From assembly GCF_900115505.1 (NCBI RefSeq), contig NZ_FOWQ01000004.1, positions 180,250 to 244,249 of the forward strand: a stretch of 64,000 bases of DNA, in the 5' to 3' direction. This DNA comes from Geodermatophilus dictyosporus (GTDB lineage: Bacteria; Actinomycetota; Actinomycetes; Mycobacteriales; Geodermatophilaceae). Below the pieces are notes generated by a model that was not told the origin of the DNA, did no database searches, and saw nothing but the letters and a program-made list of their open reading frames with translations. Shown one piece after another: positions 11,496 through 20,582 of the stretch (positions are counted from its first letter, which is position 1; every line of letters begins with the position of its first letter). A program made the translations under genes and the position numbers.

Positions 11496-12629
11496 TCAGG
11501 CGGTGCGCGAGGTCGCGGCGACGGCGAGGGCGTCGAGGGCGGCACCGGCCTCGACGGCGATCGGCGCGTCGGCGATCGCGGTGCGCGCGGTGGCGGTCCG
11601 CTCGGCGATCCGCTCCTCCACCCGGGCGCGGGCGCCGGTGTCCTCGATGAGGCGGCGCAGCGCGTCGAGCTGCTCGGTCCCGCAGTCGGGGTTGCCCAGG
11701 CAGGTGCGCAGCAGCTGCCGGCCCTGCTCGTCGGCCTCCTCCTCGGCCAGCGCGATGAGCAGCGTCTGCTTGCCCTCGCGCAGGTCGTCGTCGGCGGACT
11801 TGCCGGTCACCGACGGGTCGCCGAACACGCCGAGGACGTCGTCGCGCAGCTGGAACGCCTCACCCAGCGGCAGCCCGATCGCGGTGTAGACGTCGGCCGC
11901 GCGCGGGCCGGCGCCGGCGATCGCGGCGCCGAGCTGCAGCGGCCGCTGCACGGTGTAACCGGCGCTCTTGTAGCGGGCCACGGTCAGCGCGCCCTGGGCT
12001 CCGGGCAGGCCGCCCGCGGCGCGCAGCAGGTCGAGGTACTGCCCGGCGGTGACCTCGGTCCGCATCGTGTCCCACACCGAGCGGGCGCGGGCCAGGGCGG
12101 CGGCGCTGATGCCGGAGCGGCGCAGCAGCTCGTCGGACCAGACCAGCGCGAGGTCACCGACGAGGATCGCCGCGCCGACGCCGAAGGTCCCGCCGTCGCC
12201 GGACAGGCCGCCGTCGCCGTGCCGCACGGCGAACCCCACGTGCGTCGCCGGCCGGCCGCGGCGGGTGAGCGCGCCGTCCATGACGTCGTCGTGCACGAGG
12301 GCGCTGGCGTGCACGAACTCCAGGGCGGCGACCGCGCGCAGCACCGCGGCGTCGTCCTCGCCCGGGCCGCTGACGTCCTCGGTGACCCCGCGCCAGCCCC
12401 AGTAGGCGAAGGCCGGGCGCAGCCGCTTGCCGCCGTCGGCCAGCGCGCACACCTCGTCGACCACCGGCTCGAGCACCGGGTCCATGCCGGCCAGCGTGGT
12501 GCGCTGCTCCTCGAGGAAGCCGGTGAGCGCGGCCGCCACCGCGCCGCGGACGCGCCCCAGGTCGGCGGCCGCGAGCGGGGGCGCCAGGGGGCGGACCACG
12601 GACTGCTGCTGTCCCGCCCCGGTGATCAC
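11496..12629 (-). CDS. crtE: geranylgeranyl/polyprenyl diphosphate synthase
   Basis: A 377-residue trans-isoprenyl diphosphate synthase. The first Asp-rich motif is DDVMD at residues 114-118 and the second is [19 protein letters not shown] near residue 66 binds the diphosphate. It heads the crtE-crtI-crtB operon and most likely supplies geranylgeranyl diphosphate. The closest mycobacterial relative by position is IdsA2 (Rv2173). The GTG at 12629 is preferred because a GATACT -10-like box ends six bases upstream, suggesting another leaderless start. The residues around the first motif favour short to medium chain products, but chain length cannot be proven here. Confidence 0.88.
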   Translation of the reverse strand: MITGAGQQQSVVRPLAPPLAAADLGRVRGAVAAALTGFLEEQRTTLAGMDPVLEPVVDEVCALADGGKRLRPAFAYWGWRGVTEDVSGPGEDDAAVLRAVAALEFVHASALVHDDVMDGALTRRGRPATHVGFAVRHGDGGLSGDGGTFGVGAAILVGDLALVWSDELLRRSGISAAALARARSVWDTMRTEVTAGQYLDLLRAAGGLPGAQGALTVARYKSAGYTVQRPLQLGAAIAGAGPRAADVYTAIGLPLGEAFQLRDDVLGVFGDPSVTGKSADDDLREGKQTLLIALAEEEADEQGRQLLRTCLGNPDCGTEQLDALRRLIEDTGARARVEERIAERTATARTAIADAPIAVEAGAALDALAVAATSRTA

Positions 12630-12773
12630 CCGGCCAGTATCGCCCCATCGAGTCGTGCGCGTCCTGCCCGGGTTCCTGCCCACGGGACCTCCAGTCGTCG
12701 TCGGGAGAGCACTCCGGACCTGCTTCTCCCGGGAACGCCCGGACGGATGCGGGGGAGCGGCGTGTCCCGCACG

Positions 12774-12779
12774 TACCCT
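12774..12779 (+). promoter_or_regulatory. -10 box TACCCT of metF
   Basis: TACCCT ends eight bases before the GTG start of metF and predicts a leaderless or nearly leaderless mRNA. Confidence 0.55.
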
Positions 12780-12787
12780 CGGGACCC

Positions 12788-13711
12788 GTGACCCGAAGCG
12801 TCCGCGAGCTGCTCGCCTCGTCGCGGCCCACCTGGTCGTTCGAGTTCTTCCCCGCCAAGACGCCCGAGGGCGAGGCCCAGCTGTGGACGGCGCTGCGCCA
12901 GCTGGAGCGGCTGCAGCCGTCGTTCGTGTCGGTGACCTACGGCGCCGGCGGCTCCACCCGCGAGGGCACGGTCGCGGTCACCGAGCGGATCGCCGCCGAG
13001 ACCACGATGACCCCGCTGGCGCACCTGACCGCCGTCGACCACTCGGTCGCCGAGCTGCGGAACGTGGTCAGCCGGCTGGCCGCCGCGGGGGTGCGCAACC
13101 TGCTGGCGCTGCGCGGCGACCCGCCCGGTGCCGACCCGCAGGCCGACTGGGTGCGCCACCCCGAGGGGCTGGAGTACGCCTCGGAGCTGGTCGAGCTGAT
13201 CCGCTCGATGGGCGACTTCTCCGTCGGCGTCGCCGCCTTCCCCGAGCGGCACCCGCGCTCACCGGACTTCGACACCGACGTCGAGATGTTCGTGCGCAAG
13301 TGCCGCGCCGGCGCCGACTTCGCGATCACCCAGATGTTCTTCCGGGTGGAGGACTACCTGCGGCTGCGCGACCGGGTGGCCGCCCACGGCTGCGACGTCC
13401 CCGTGGTCGCCGGGGTGATGCCGGTGACCAACGCCCGGCAGATCACCCGCATCGTGCAGCTGTCGGGCCAGGCGTTCCCCGAGGAGCTGGCCGCCCGCTT
13501 CGCCGAGCTCGACGGCGACGCGCCCGAGGCCAAGGCGGCGGTGCGCGCCTACGGCGTGGAGGTGGCGACGGCGATGTGCCGGCGGCTGCTGGACGAGGGC
13601 GTGCCCGGCATCCACTTCATCACCATGAACCGGTCGACGGCGACCCGCGAGGTCTTCACCAACCTCACCGGCACCGGCACGTCGGTGCCCTCGACGCTGG
13701 CGGCCTCCTAG
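12788..13711 (+). CDS. metF: methylenetetrahydrofolate reductase
   Basis: A 307-residue FAD-linked TIM-barrel enzyme reducing methylene-THF to methyl-THF for methionine synthesis. Signatures are [18 protein letters not shown] at the N-terminus, [26 protein letters not shown] and [11 protein letters not shown]. It starts with GTG directly after a -10 box. Its substrate is the product of glyA in this window, though the two genes are not in one operon. It converges with the next gene, with only 13 bases between stops. Confidence 0.95.
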   Translation: MTRSVRELLASSRPTWSFEFFPAKTPEGEAQLWTALRQLERLQPSFVSVTYGAGGSTREGTVAVTERIAAETTMTPLAHLTAVDHSVAELRNVVSRLAAAGVRNLLALRGDPPGADPQADWVRHPEGLEYASELVELIRSMGDFSVGVAAFPERHPRSPDFDTDVEMFVRKCRAGADFAITQMFFRVEDYLRLRDRVAAHGCDVPVVAGVMPVTNARQITRIVQLSGQAFPEELAARFAELDGDAPEAKAAVRAYGVEVATAMCRRLLDEGVPGIHFITMNRSTATREVFTNLTGTGTSVPSTLAAS

Positions 13712-13724
13712 CCCTGCCGCCCGG

Positions 13725-14366
13725 CTAGACCGTGACCGGGCCGCCGGCCTCCAGCAGCTCCGCGGTGCGCCGGGCCGCCCGCCGCAGCGCCTCCCGCTCG
13801 GCGGCGTAGCCGCCCAACACGCCGACCAGCGGCAGGTTGGCCAGCGCGCGGGCGCCGAGACGGCCCTTCGGCCGGGCGTCGAGCGCCTCGTCGATCCGGC
13901 TGAGCAGCCGGGCGGCCCGCCACACGGTGCGCGCGGCGCCGCGCAGCCCGGCGCGGTCCTCGCGCACCCCCAGCGCCGCCTCGGTGTAGGTGCCGCGCAC
14001 CCGCTCGAGCAGGGGGCGCACCCGCTCGGCGGGCAGCTCGCGGGCCAGCAGCACCCGGGAGAGCAGCGACACCCGCTCGGCGGGGTCGACGACGCCGTGC
14101 TCGCCGGCCACCCCGAGGACGACCAGCGACTGCACCGCCGTCCCCACGGTGTTCTGCAGCGGGAGCAGGTCGGCCAGCCGGCCGGCCAGCCGCGGCAGGC
14201 CGCCGGCCACGGCGGCCACGCGGGAGACCCGCTCGGCCCACCAGTCGTCGCGCTGGGCGGCGGGCAGCTCCGGCGGGCGGCCCAGCCGCTGCACGAGGGG
14301 AGCGGTCAGCCGGTCGAGCCGGCGCAGGACGTCGACGACCACCGCGTCGCTCAGGGGAGGGGCCAT
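13725..14366 (-). CDS. conserved hypothetical helical protein
   Basis: A 213-residue protein I do not recognise. It is Arg/Ala/Leu-rich and predicted mostly helical. It has a segment LLPLQNTVGTAVQSLVVLGVAG near residues 65-90, possibly membrane-associated, and a second hydrophobic stretch ANLPLVGVLGGYAA near residue 177. No catalytic motif is visible. The ATG at 14366 (MAPPLSD) is preferred over an upstream ATG because the extra residues are Arg/Cys-rich and atypical. It is divergent from the RseB/LolA-like gene, and the shared upstream region is only 80 bases. Confidence 0.7.
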   Translation of the reverse strand: MAPPLSDAVVVDVLRRLDRLTAPLVQRLGRPPELPAAQRDDWWAERVSRVAAVAGGLPRLAGRLADLLPLQNTVGTAVQSLVVLGVAGEHGVVDPAERVSLLSRVLLARELPAERVRPLLERVRGTYTEAALGVREDRAGLRGAARTVWRAARLLSRIDEALDARPKGRLGARALANLPLVGVLGGYAAEREALRRAARRTAELLEAGGPVTV

Positions 14367-14433
14367 GACCCGCGCATACCCGCGTCGACCTGCGCACACC
14401 CGCCGCCGGGGGACCCCCGCGTCGCGGCGCTCG

Positions 14434-14439
14434 TACCGT
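14434..14439 (+). promoter_or_regulatory. -10 box TACCGT of leaderless gene at 14447
   Basis: TACCGT ends seven bases before ATG at 14447. This spacing fixes the start codon of the RseB/LolA-like gene, since an in-frame GTG at 14438 overlaps the box itself. Confidence 0.6.
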
Positions 14440-14446
14440 GGCGCGC

Positions 14447-15550
14447 ATGTCGGGACACGGGCGGGCGCGCCGCTGGGCGGTCGTCACCGCGCTGCTCGCC
14501 GTCCTGCTGGCGCTGCCCGCCGTGGTCGGCGCGCTGCCGGCCGACGACGCCGACGTCCCGGCCGCCGACCTGCGCGACGCCGTCGCGGCCAGCGCCGGGG
14601 TGGCCTTCTCCGGGTACGCGGTGTCCGCCGGCGGGCTGAGCCTGCCGGTGAGCGACCAGCTGCCCGGGGTCGCCGACCTGCTCAGCGACCGGACGGCGAT
14701 GCGCGTCTGGTGGCGCGGGCCCGACGAGCACCGCGTCGACGTGGTGAGCGCCGCGGGCGAGACCGGCGTGCACACCGACGCCGGCGGCGCCTGGACCTGG
14801 GAGTTCGAGTCGGCCACCGCCCGCCGTGACGCCCTGGCCGCCCTGGCGCTGCCCGCCCCGCCCGACCTCGTGCCCGCCGCCCTCGGCCGCCGGCTGCTGT
14901 CGGAGGCCGCCGACGACGAGCTGTCCCGCATCGGCGCCCGCCGGGTGGCCGGCCGCGACGCGCTCGGCGTGCGGCTGGTGCCGGCCGCGCCCGCCGCGTC
15001 GGTGGCCCGCGTGGACGTGTGGGTCGACGGCGGCACGGGGCTGCCCCTGGCCGTGGAGGTGGTCGCCGACGGTGCGACCGTGCCCGCGCTCGACACCCGC
15101 TTCCTCGACCTGGACCTCACCACCCCGCCGGCCGGCGTCGTCGCGTTCACCCCGCCGGCCGACGCCCGGGTGCTGCCCGGCGAGGACACCGGGGGCCTGC
15201 TGCGCGAGGCGGCCGACCGGGAGCTGTCCCCGGTCCGGCTCCCCGCCGAGCTGGCCGGCCTCGCCCGGCGCGAGGTGGACGGTGCGCCGGCCACGGTGGG
15301 TCTCTACGGCAGCGGCGTGACCCTGCTGGCGGTCGCCCCGCTGCCCGGCCGCCTCGCCGCGGGCCTGCGCTCGACGCTGGCCGCGGCGCCCGGCGCCGTC
15401 CGCGACGAGCTCGGCACCCGCATCGCCGCCGGCCCGCTCGGGCTGGTGCTCGTCGAGCCGCCCCGCAGCGGCGCCTACCTGCTCGTCGGCACGGTCACCC
15501 CCGACGCGCTCGCCGGCGCCGCCGCGGCGCTCACCGGAGCGCCGTCGTGA
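14447..15550 (+). CDS. secreted RseB/LolA-like protein
   Basis: A 367-residue exported protein with an N-terminal signal segment (WAVVTALLAVLLALPAVVGAL). The mature part starts ADLRDAVAASAGVAFSGYAV and continues with WWRGPDEHRVDV and WTWEFESATA. This looks like the beta-sheet fold of the LolA/RseB group. Such proteins bind lipids or lipoproteins. There is no lipobox cysteine. The last four bases overlap the ABC ATPase gene, so it is probably the extracytoplasmic partner of that transporter. The family assignment rests on general sequence character and could be wrong in detail. Confidence 0.65.
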   Translation: MSGHGRARRWAVVTALLAVLLALPAVVGALPADDADVPAADLRDAVAASAGVAFSGYAVSAGGLSLPVSDQLPGVADLLSDRTAMRVWWRGPDEHRVDVVSAAGETGVHTDAGGAWTWEFESATARRDALAALALPAPPDLVPAALGRRLLSEAADDELSRIGARRVAGRDALGVRLVPAAPAASVARVDVWVDGGTGLPLAVEVVADGATVPALDTRFLDLDLTTPPAGVVAFTPPADARVLPGEDTGGLLREAADRELSPVRLPAELAGLARREVDGAPATVGLYGSGVTLLAVAPLPGRLAAGLRSTLAAAPGAVRDELGTRIAAGPLGLVLVEPPRSGAYLLVGTVTPDALAGAAAALTGAPS

Positions 15551-16464
15551 CCTCCGTGGTCGTCACCCGCGGGCTGGTCAAGCAGTACGGCCGGGTGCGC
15601 GCGGTCGACGGCATCGACCTCGACGTCCGCGCCGGCGACGTCTACGGCTTCCTCGGCGCCAACGGCTCGGGCAAGACGACGACGGTGCGGATGCTGCTCG
15701 GCCTGGTGCTGCCCACCCGCGGCGAGGTCGAGCTGCTCGGCGGCCGGATGCCGCGGGCCGGCCGGCGGGTGCTGCCCCGGGTCGGCGCGCTCATCGAGGG
15801 ACCCGCGCACCACCGGCACCTCTCCGGCGCGGCCAACCTCGCGCTCCTCGACGCCGCCGGCCCGGGTGGGCGGCGCCGCGACCGCAGGCGGCGGGTCGCC
15901 GAGGTGCTCGACCAGGTCGGCCTCGGCGGGGTCGGCCGGCGTCCGGTGGGCGCCTACTCCCTCGGCATGCGGCAGCGCCTCGGCCTGGCCGGTGCGCTGC
16001 TGCGCCGCCCGGAGCTGCTGGTGCTCGACGAGCCGACCAACGGCCTGGACCCGCAGGGCATCCACGAGGTCCGCGAGCTGCTGCTCGACCTGCACCGCGG
16101 CGGGACGACGGTCTTCCTCTCCAGCCACCTGCTGGCCGAGGTCGAGCAGCTGTGCACCCGGGTGGGCGTGCTCGACCGCGGCCGGCTGGTGCTGCAGGAC
16201 CAGCTGGCCACGCTCACCGCGCCCACCGGCGCCACCGTCGTCGACACCCCCGTGCCCGAGCGGGTGCGCGCGGTGCTCGACGGGCGGGTGCTGGCGGCCG
16301 ACGGGGGCCGGGTGGTCGTGCGCGGGGCGGACCCGGCGGAGGTCAACGCGCTGCTGGTGGGCGCGGGCGTGCCGGTGCGCGGGCTGGCGCTGCAGCGGCC
16401 GACCCTGGAGGAGGTGGTGCTGGCGGCCGCGGGCGCCAGCACCGACCGGGTGGAGCGGTCGTGA
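15547..16464 (+). CDS. ABC transporter ATP-binding protein
   Basis: A 305-residue ABC ATPase. Walker A is GANGSGKTTT near residue 39, the signature is YSLGMRQRLGLAGALL, Walker B is LLVLDEPTNGLDPQG, and the H-loop is SSHLLAEV. A C-terminal extension of about 90 residues follows, as in the CcmA/bacitracin-resistance (DRA/BcrA) type of exporter. The GTG start overlaps the previous stop by four bases and the permease gene overlaps its end in the same way. The substrate cannot be inferred from the sequence. Confidence 0.93.
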   Translation: MTSVVVTRGLVKQYGRVRAVDGIDLDVRAGDVYGFLGANGSGKTTTVRMLLGLVLPTRGEVELLGGRMPRAGRRVLPRVGALIEGPAHHRHLSGAANLALLDAAGPGGRRRDRRRRVAEVLDQVGLGGVGRRPVGAYSLGMRQRLGLAGALLRRPELLVLDEPTNGLDPQGIHEVRELLLDLHRGGTTVFLSSHLLAEVEQLCTRVGVLDRGRLVLQDQLATLTAPTGATVVDTPVPERVRAVLDGRVLAADGGRVVVRGADPAEVNALLVGAGVPVRGLALQRPTLEEVVLAAAGASTDRVERS

Positions 16465-17273
16465 TCGGCGTCGAGCTGCGCAAGACCTTCGGCCGGCCGC
16501 GCACCTGGACGACGATCGCCGTCCTCAACGCGCTGCCGGTGCTGGTGGCGGTGCTGCTGCGGATCACCGACCTGGCGCCGCGGCCGGGGGAGGGGCCGCC
16601 GTTCCTGTCCGCCGTCCTCACCAACGGGCAGCTGTACCCGCTGGCGGCGCTGGCGATCGTGCTGCCGCTGTTCCTGCCGATCGCCGTCGCGGTGGTCAGC
16701 GGGGACGCCGTCGCCGGGGAGGCGCAGGCCGGCACGCTGCGCTACCTGCTCGCCCGCCCGGTCGGCCGCACCCGGCTGCTGGTGGCCAAGCTGGTCGCCG
16801 TCCTCGCCTTCGTCCTGGTGACGGTCGTGGTGGTCGCCGCGGTCGGCTACCTGGTGGGCACGCTGCTGTTCGACGCGCAGCCGGCGGCGGCCGGGACGTC
16901 GGTGTCGGGCACCTCGCTCACGGCCGAGCAGCTGGCCGGGCGCACGCTGCTGGCGATCGGCTACGTCGCGGTGTCGATGCTGGGGGTCGCCGCCTTCGGC
17001 CTGTTCTTCTCCACGCTCACCGACTCGCCGCTGGCCGCCGCCCTGGGGGCGCTGGCCGTGCTGGTGACCTCCTCGCTGCTGTTCACCCTCGACGCGGCCT
17101 CGCCGATCGCGCCGTACCTGCCCACGCGCTACTGGCTGGCCTTCGTCGACCTCTTCCGCGACCCGGTCCTGTGGCGCGACGTGGTCCGCGGGCTGGCGCT
17201 GCAGGGCGTCTACGTGGGCGTGCTGCTCACCGCGGCGTGGGCGAACTTCACCACCAAGGACATCACCAGCTGA
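16461..17273 (+). CDS. ABC transporter permease (ABC-2 type)
   Basis: A 270-residue membrane protein with about six hydrophobic segments, including AVLNALPVLVAVLLRITDL, LAALAIVLPLFLPIAVAVVSG, LVAVLAFVLVTVVVVAAVGYLVG and a last helix near LQGVYVGVLLTAAWANF. The cytoplasmic motif GEAQAGTLRYLLARPVGRTRLLVAK is typical of ABC-2/NosY-like permeases. GTG at 16461 overlaps the ATPase stop by four bases. It forms one exporter with the preceding gene. The operon ends at a hairpin. Confidence 0.9.
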   Translation: MIGVELRKTFGRPRTWTTIAVLNALPVLVAVLLRITDLAPRPGEGPPFLSAVLTNGQLYPLAALAIVLPLFLPIAVAVVSGDAVAGEAQAGTLRYLLARPVGRTRLLVAKLVAVLAFVLVTVVVVAAVGYLVGTLLFDAQPAAAGTSVSGTSLTAEQLAGRTLLAIGYVAVSMLGVAAFGLFFSTLTDSPLAAALGALAVLVTSSLLFTLDAASPIAPYLPTRYWLAFVDLFRDPVLWRDVVRGLALQGVYVGVLLTAAWANFTTKDITS

Positions 17274-17293
17274 CCGTCCTGCGGCCCGTGCGC

Positions 17294-17347
17294 GGCCTCC
17301 CTGCAGGGTCCCGCTGTGAGCCTGCGAGCGGTGGGGGCAGGGAGGCC
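17294..17347. terminator. terminator hairpin between convergent genes
   Basis: GGCCTCCCTGC at 17294-17304 and GCAGGGAGGCC at 17337-17347 are perfect 11-bp reverse complements. They lie between the permease stop and the lipase stop and can serve both strands. There is no T tract. Confidence 0.6.
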
Positions 17348-17372
17348 CATCCGCTGGTCGGGGCCCGTCCCC

Positions 17373-18182
17373 TCAGCCGCCGAGGCGGGCGCAGTCGGCG
17401 GGGCCGAGCTCGACCGGGTCCCCGGCCGCGAGCTCGGCCAGCACCATCGCCTGCACCAGCGGGTCGCGCGGCAGCTGGCCGTGGGCCACCCGCGCCTGCG
17501 CGCACACCGACTGCACGGTCAGGTTGAGCGCGCCCTCGAGGCGGGCGGAGTCCGGCGGGGTCACCGTCTCGTCCTGCGTCGTCCAGATCGACACCCAGGT
17601 GGGCCCCTCGGGCGTCTCGTCGTCGGCGTTGAGGTCGCCCAGCAGCGGGCTGCCGGTGGTCAGCTGCCGGCAGGCCTCCGGGCACTGGGCCGGGGCCACT
17701 CGCTCGGCGAGGTCGGCCAGCGTGGTGCCGTGGTGCGGGGAGCCGAGGGTGAGGACCCGCCGGGCGACGCCGGCCCCGCCGTCGGCGGCCCACACCCGCG
17801 CGATCACGCCGCCGGCCGAGTAGCCGACGACGTCGACGCTGCCGGCGCCGGTGCGCTCCAGCGCCGCGCCGGCCGCGGCGTCGAGCGCGGCGGCGGAGAG
17901 GGCGAGGTCGCCGGTGCCGCCCTCGGGGACGTCGACGACGGTGGCGTCGCGGCCCTCGGCGGTCAGCCGCTGGGCCAGCGACGCCAGCGACCCCGCGTTG
18001 CCGCCGTAGCCCGGCACCAGCAGCACCGGCCCGGGCTCCTCCTGGGACACCGGGTCGGCCGGCGCCGCGGCGTCCGTCCCGCGCACGACCAGCAGCGCCG
18101 TCGCGGCGGCGAGGGCGACGACGACCAGCGCCACCAGGACCAGGACCAGGCGGCGGCGGGCGGGGGAGAGGCCGGCGAGCAC
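17373..18182 (-). CDS. membrane-anchored alpha/beta hydrolase (lipase-like)
   Basis: A 269-residue alpha/beta hydrolase. An N-terminal hydrophobic helix (LVLVLVALVVVALAAATALLVV) acts as signal anchor, so the enzyme faces outside. PVLLVPGYGGNAG carries the oxyanion-hole region and VVGYSAGGVIAR the nucleophile serine. LGSPHHGTTLADL resembles secreted esterases and lipases such as the EstA/LipA group. Four or five cysteines in the mature part could form disulfides. The GTG at 18182 is the likely start, giving a short cytoplasmic stretch before the helix. It is divergent from the CDP-alcohol phosphotransferase gene. Confidence 0.85.
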   Translation of the reverse strand: MLAGLSPARRRLVLVLVALVVVALAAATALLVVRGTDAAAPADPVSQEEPGPVLLVPGYGGNAGSLASLAQRLTAEGRDATVVDVPEGGTGDLALSAAALDAAAGAALERTGAGSVDVVGYSAGGVIARVWAADGGAGVARRVLTLGSPHHGTTLADLAERVAPAQCPEACRQLTTGSPLLGDLNADDETPEGPTWVSIWTTQDETVTPPDSARLEGALNLTVQSVCAQARVAHGQLPRDPLVQAMVLAELAAGDPVELGPADCARLGG

Positions 18183-18229
18183 CTCCCCACTGTCCCCGGT
18201 GCGGCCGGCGGCTGCGGGAGACTGCGCGC

Positions 18230-18925
18230 GTGCTGAGCCGCGACGAGTACCTCGCCGAGTGGTCGCGGTGGCACGGCGGCACCGACCCGGCGAGCAGCCG
18301 GCTGGTGCACGGCTGGCTGACACTGGCCTACACGCTGGCCCGCTCGGTGGCCTGGCTGCCCCCGCTCGGGGCCACCGCGCTCGGCCTGCTGGTGGCCCTG
18401 GCCGCCGTCGGCCCGGCGCTGGCCGGCGGCGCGTGGCTGGTCGCCGCGGGCCTGCTGGTCGGGCTCTCGGGCCTGCTCGACTCGCTGGACGGCGCGCTGG
18501 CGCTGGCCGGTGGGCGGGCGTCGCGGCGCGGCTACGTCCTCGACTCCGCCGTCGACCGGCTCACCGAGGCCGGCTACGCGGTCACCCTCTGGGTCGCCGG
18601 GGCGCCGGGGTGGCTGGCCGCGCTGTTCGGCGCGCTGTGCTGGCTGCCCGACTACCTGCGCGCCCGCGCCGGGCAGGCCGGGGTGGCCGAGACCGGCTCG
18701 ATCTCGGTGTGGGAGCGGCCCACCCGGGTGGTCATGACCGGGTTCACCGTGGGCGGGGCCGGCGTCGTCGCCGCGGCCGGGCTCACCGGGGTGGCCGGCG
18801 TCGGCGACGTCCCCGCGGCCGTGGTGACCGCGGGAGCCGCCGTCGGCTCGCTGCTCGGGGTGGTGGGCACCGCGCAGCTCGGGTTCTCCCTGCGCCGCGC
18901 GCTGGAGGACCAGCCGCCGCGCTGA
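18230..18925 (+). CDS. CDP-alcohol phosphatidyltransferase family protein
   Basis: A 231-residue membrane protein with about five or six hydrophobic helices. The CDP-alcohol motif is DGxxA-x-(8)-G-(3)-D-(3)-D: D87, G88, A91, G101, D105 and D109 are all in place. The usual arginine after the alanine is L92. Enzymes of this family transfer a phospho-alcohol group from a CDP-linked donor in phospholipid or polyol-phosphate synthesis. The actual substrate is unknown. The GTG start follows a gap of 47 bases after the divergent lipase gene. It converges with a small gene 10 bases away. Confidence 0.85.
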   Translation: MLSRDEYLAEWSRWHGGTDPASSRLVHGWLTLAYTLARSVAWLPPLGATALGLLVALAAVGPALAGGAWLVAAGLLVGLSGLLDSLDGALALAGGRASRRGYVLDSAVDRLTEAGYAVTLWVAGAPGWLAALFGALCWLPDYLRARAGQAGVAETGSISVWERPTRVVMTGFTVGGAGVVAAAGLTGVAGVGDVPAAVVTAGAAVGSLLGVVGTAQLGFSLRRALEDQPPR

Positions 18926-18935
18926 GACGACCCGT

Positions 18936-19073
18936 TCAGGACGTCCTGCCGCCCCTCTCGCCCAGCTCGCTCTGGGCGGCCGAGCTCTTGCGGGGGTCCT
19001 CCTCGCCCTCCGCCTCCGCCTTGGCGTTCGCCTTCTCCGCCGTGTCGCTGCCCTTGCCGCTCTTCTCCGCCAT
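18936..19073 (-). CDS. small hydrophilic protein, 45 residues
   Basis: A 45-residue charged protein (MAEKSGKGSDTAEKANAKAE...) rich in Lys, Glu, Ala and Ser with no hydrophobic segment. The ATG is preceded by GGAGGT four bases away, a strong ribosome-binding site. An upstream extension in the same frame is Arg/Pro-rich and looks non-coding. The composition resembles intrinsically disordered stress-related small proteins, but no function can be assigned. It converges with the phosphotransferase gene. Confidence 0.6.
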   Translation of the reverse strand: MAEKSGKGSDTAEKANAKAEAEGEEDPRKSSAAQSELGERGGRTS

Positions 19074-19256
19074 GCCGACCTCCACGTCGAGGGTCGCCGT
19101 CCGGGTCCGGACGGCCGGGCGCTGCCACCACCCCCGGCGGACCGGCTCGGACACCGCCCGTCCGGGCGGACGAACGCACGCGGTCGGCGGTGGACCACCG
19201 CGGACGTGCCCGTCTCGCGGCCACACGCCGGGGTGTGCGCGAGCAGAGGCGCTGCC

Positions 19257-19262
19257 TAGGGT
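19257..19262 (+). promoter_or_regulatory. -10 box TAGGGT upstream of adenosine kinase
   Basis: TAGGGT would start transcription near 19269, giving a leader of about 68 bases before the GTG at 19337. Unlike the leaderless genes, this start has a Shine-Dalgarno sequence (GAGGAG, 19326-19331). Confidence 0.45.
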
Positions 19263-19336
19263 GGGCGTGCGCCGCCGTCGCGGCCGCGGTCCCCCCACCC
19301 TCCCGCCGCCGCCCCCCGCCGTCCCGAGGAGCCCCC

Positions 19337-20311
19337 GTGCCCGTCGTCGTCACCGGCTCCATCGCCACCGACCACCTGATGACCTTCCCCGGCCGGTTCA
19401 CCGACCAGTTCGTCGAGGGCCAGATGGAGAACGTCTCGCTGTCCTTCCTCGTCGACGACCTCATCCAGCACCGCGGCGGTGCCGGCGCCAACATGGCCTA
19501 CGGCCTCGGCCTGCTGGGGCTCGCGCCGGTGCTGGTCGGCTCGGTCGGCAGCGACTTCGCCGACTACGAGGCCTGGCTGACCCGCCACGGCGTCGACACC
19601 CGGGACGTGCGCTGGTCGGAGCTCAAGCACACCGCCCGCTTCGTGTGCACCACCGACGCGGTGAACAACCAGATCGCCTCCTTCTACTCGGGCGCGATGA
19701 GCGAGGCGGGGCAGATCGAGCTGGCTCCGGTGTGCGCGCGGGTCGGGGAGCCCGACCTCGTCGTCGTCGGCCCCAACGACCCGACGGCGATGGTGCGGCA
19801 CACCCGCGAGTGCCGGGAGCGCGGGACCGCCTTCGCCGCCGACCCCAGCCAGCAGCTGGCCTGGGCCGACGGCGAGATGATCCGCGACCTGGTCGACGGC
19901 GCCGAGCTGCTGTTCACCAACGAGTACGAGTCGGCGCTGCTGCTGCAGAAGACCGGCTGGACCGACGAGGAGGTCCTCGCGCGCGTGGGCACCTGGGTGA
20001 CCACCCGCGCCGCGCAGGGCGTGCGGGTGCGGCAGGCCGGCACCGACACGATCGAGGTCATCGCCGTGCCCGAGACCAAGCCGGTGGAGCCCACCGGCGG
20101 CGGGGACGCCTTCCGTGCCGGGTTCATCGCCGGCCGCGCGTGGGGGCTGGGACTGGAGCGGGCGACGCAGCTGGGCTCCGCGGTGGCCACCGAGGCGGTC
20201 GAGGTGGTCGGCACGCAGGAGTACGAGCTGCGCCGCGAGCCCTTCCTCGACCGCTTCGCCGACGCCTTCGGCCGCGCGGCCGCCGACGAGGTCGCCGCGT
20301 TCCTGCCGTGA
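19337..20311 (+). CDS. adoK: adenosine kinase (PfkB family)
   Basis: A 324-residue PfkB-family kinase. It matches the M. tuberculosis adenosine kinase (Rv2202c, also 324 residues) as I remember it along its length: VTGSIATDHLMTFPGRF at the N-terminus, VSLSFLVDDL, HRGGAGANMAYGLGLLG, FAADPSQQLA and the catalytic PTGGGDAFRAGF. It phosphorylates adenosine to AMP in purine salvage. The GTG at 19337 aligns with the family start and has GAGGAG five bases upstream. Residues before it, in a longer open frame, are Pro/Arg-rich and not part of the protein. Confidence 0.93.
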   Translation: MPVVVTGSIATDHLMTFPGRFTDQFVEGQMENVSLSFLVDDLIQHRGGAGANMAYGLGLLGLAPVLVGSVGSDFADYEAWLTRHGVDTRDVRWSELKHTARFVCTTDAVNNQIASFYSGAMSEAGQIELAPVCARVGEPDLVVVGPNDPTAMVRHTRECRERGTAFAADPSQQLAWADGEMIRDLVDGAELLFTNEYESALLLQKTGWTDEEVLARVGTWVTTRAAQGVRVRQAGTDTIEVIAVPETKPVEPTGGGDAFRAGFIAGRAWGLGLERATQLGSAVATEAVEVVGTQEYELRREPFLDRFADAFGRAAADEVAAFLP

Positions 20312-20582
20312 CGCCGCGGCCCTGCCGGACCGCGCCGGGGCCACGTGGCGTCCCCGCGTCGCGCTGAGCCCTGCCACGGCGTCCCGACCGCGAGCCTCCG
20401 GCCCCGTGGCCGGCGCACCGTCCTGCGGATCCTGTGCGCCGATACTGGTGTCCTTCGAGGCGGCCTGTCGGACGACAGGAGGAAGAGCCCGGTGTGCGGC
20501 CTCAGCGCCGGGGGGCTCGACACACGTCGTGCGGTACCGGTGTCGTCGGCGACCGCCGGGGGACGGTGCGATGGACACCGGC
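20312..20582. other. 271-base gap, no convincing gene
   Basis: This lies between the convergent adenosine kinase and small membrane protein genes. It holds a small perfect hairpin, CCTGTC at 20464-20469 and GACAGG at 20474-20479, followed by an AGGAGG sequence and a possible GTG start of a 37-codon frame. The peptide is Arg-rich and without features, so I do not call it a gene. Confidence 0.4.
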
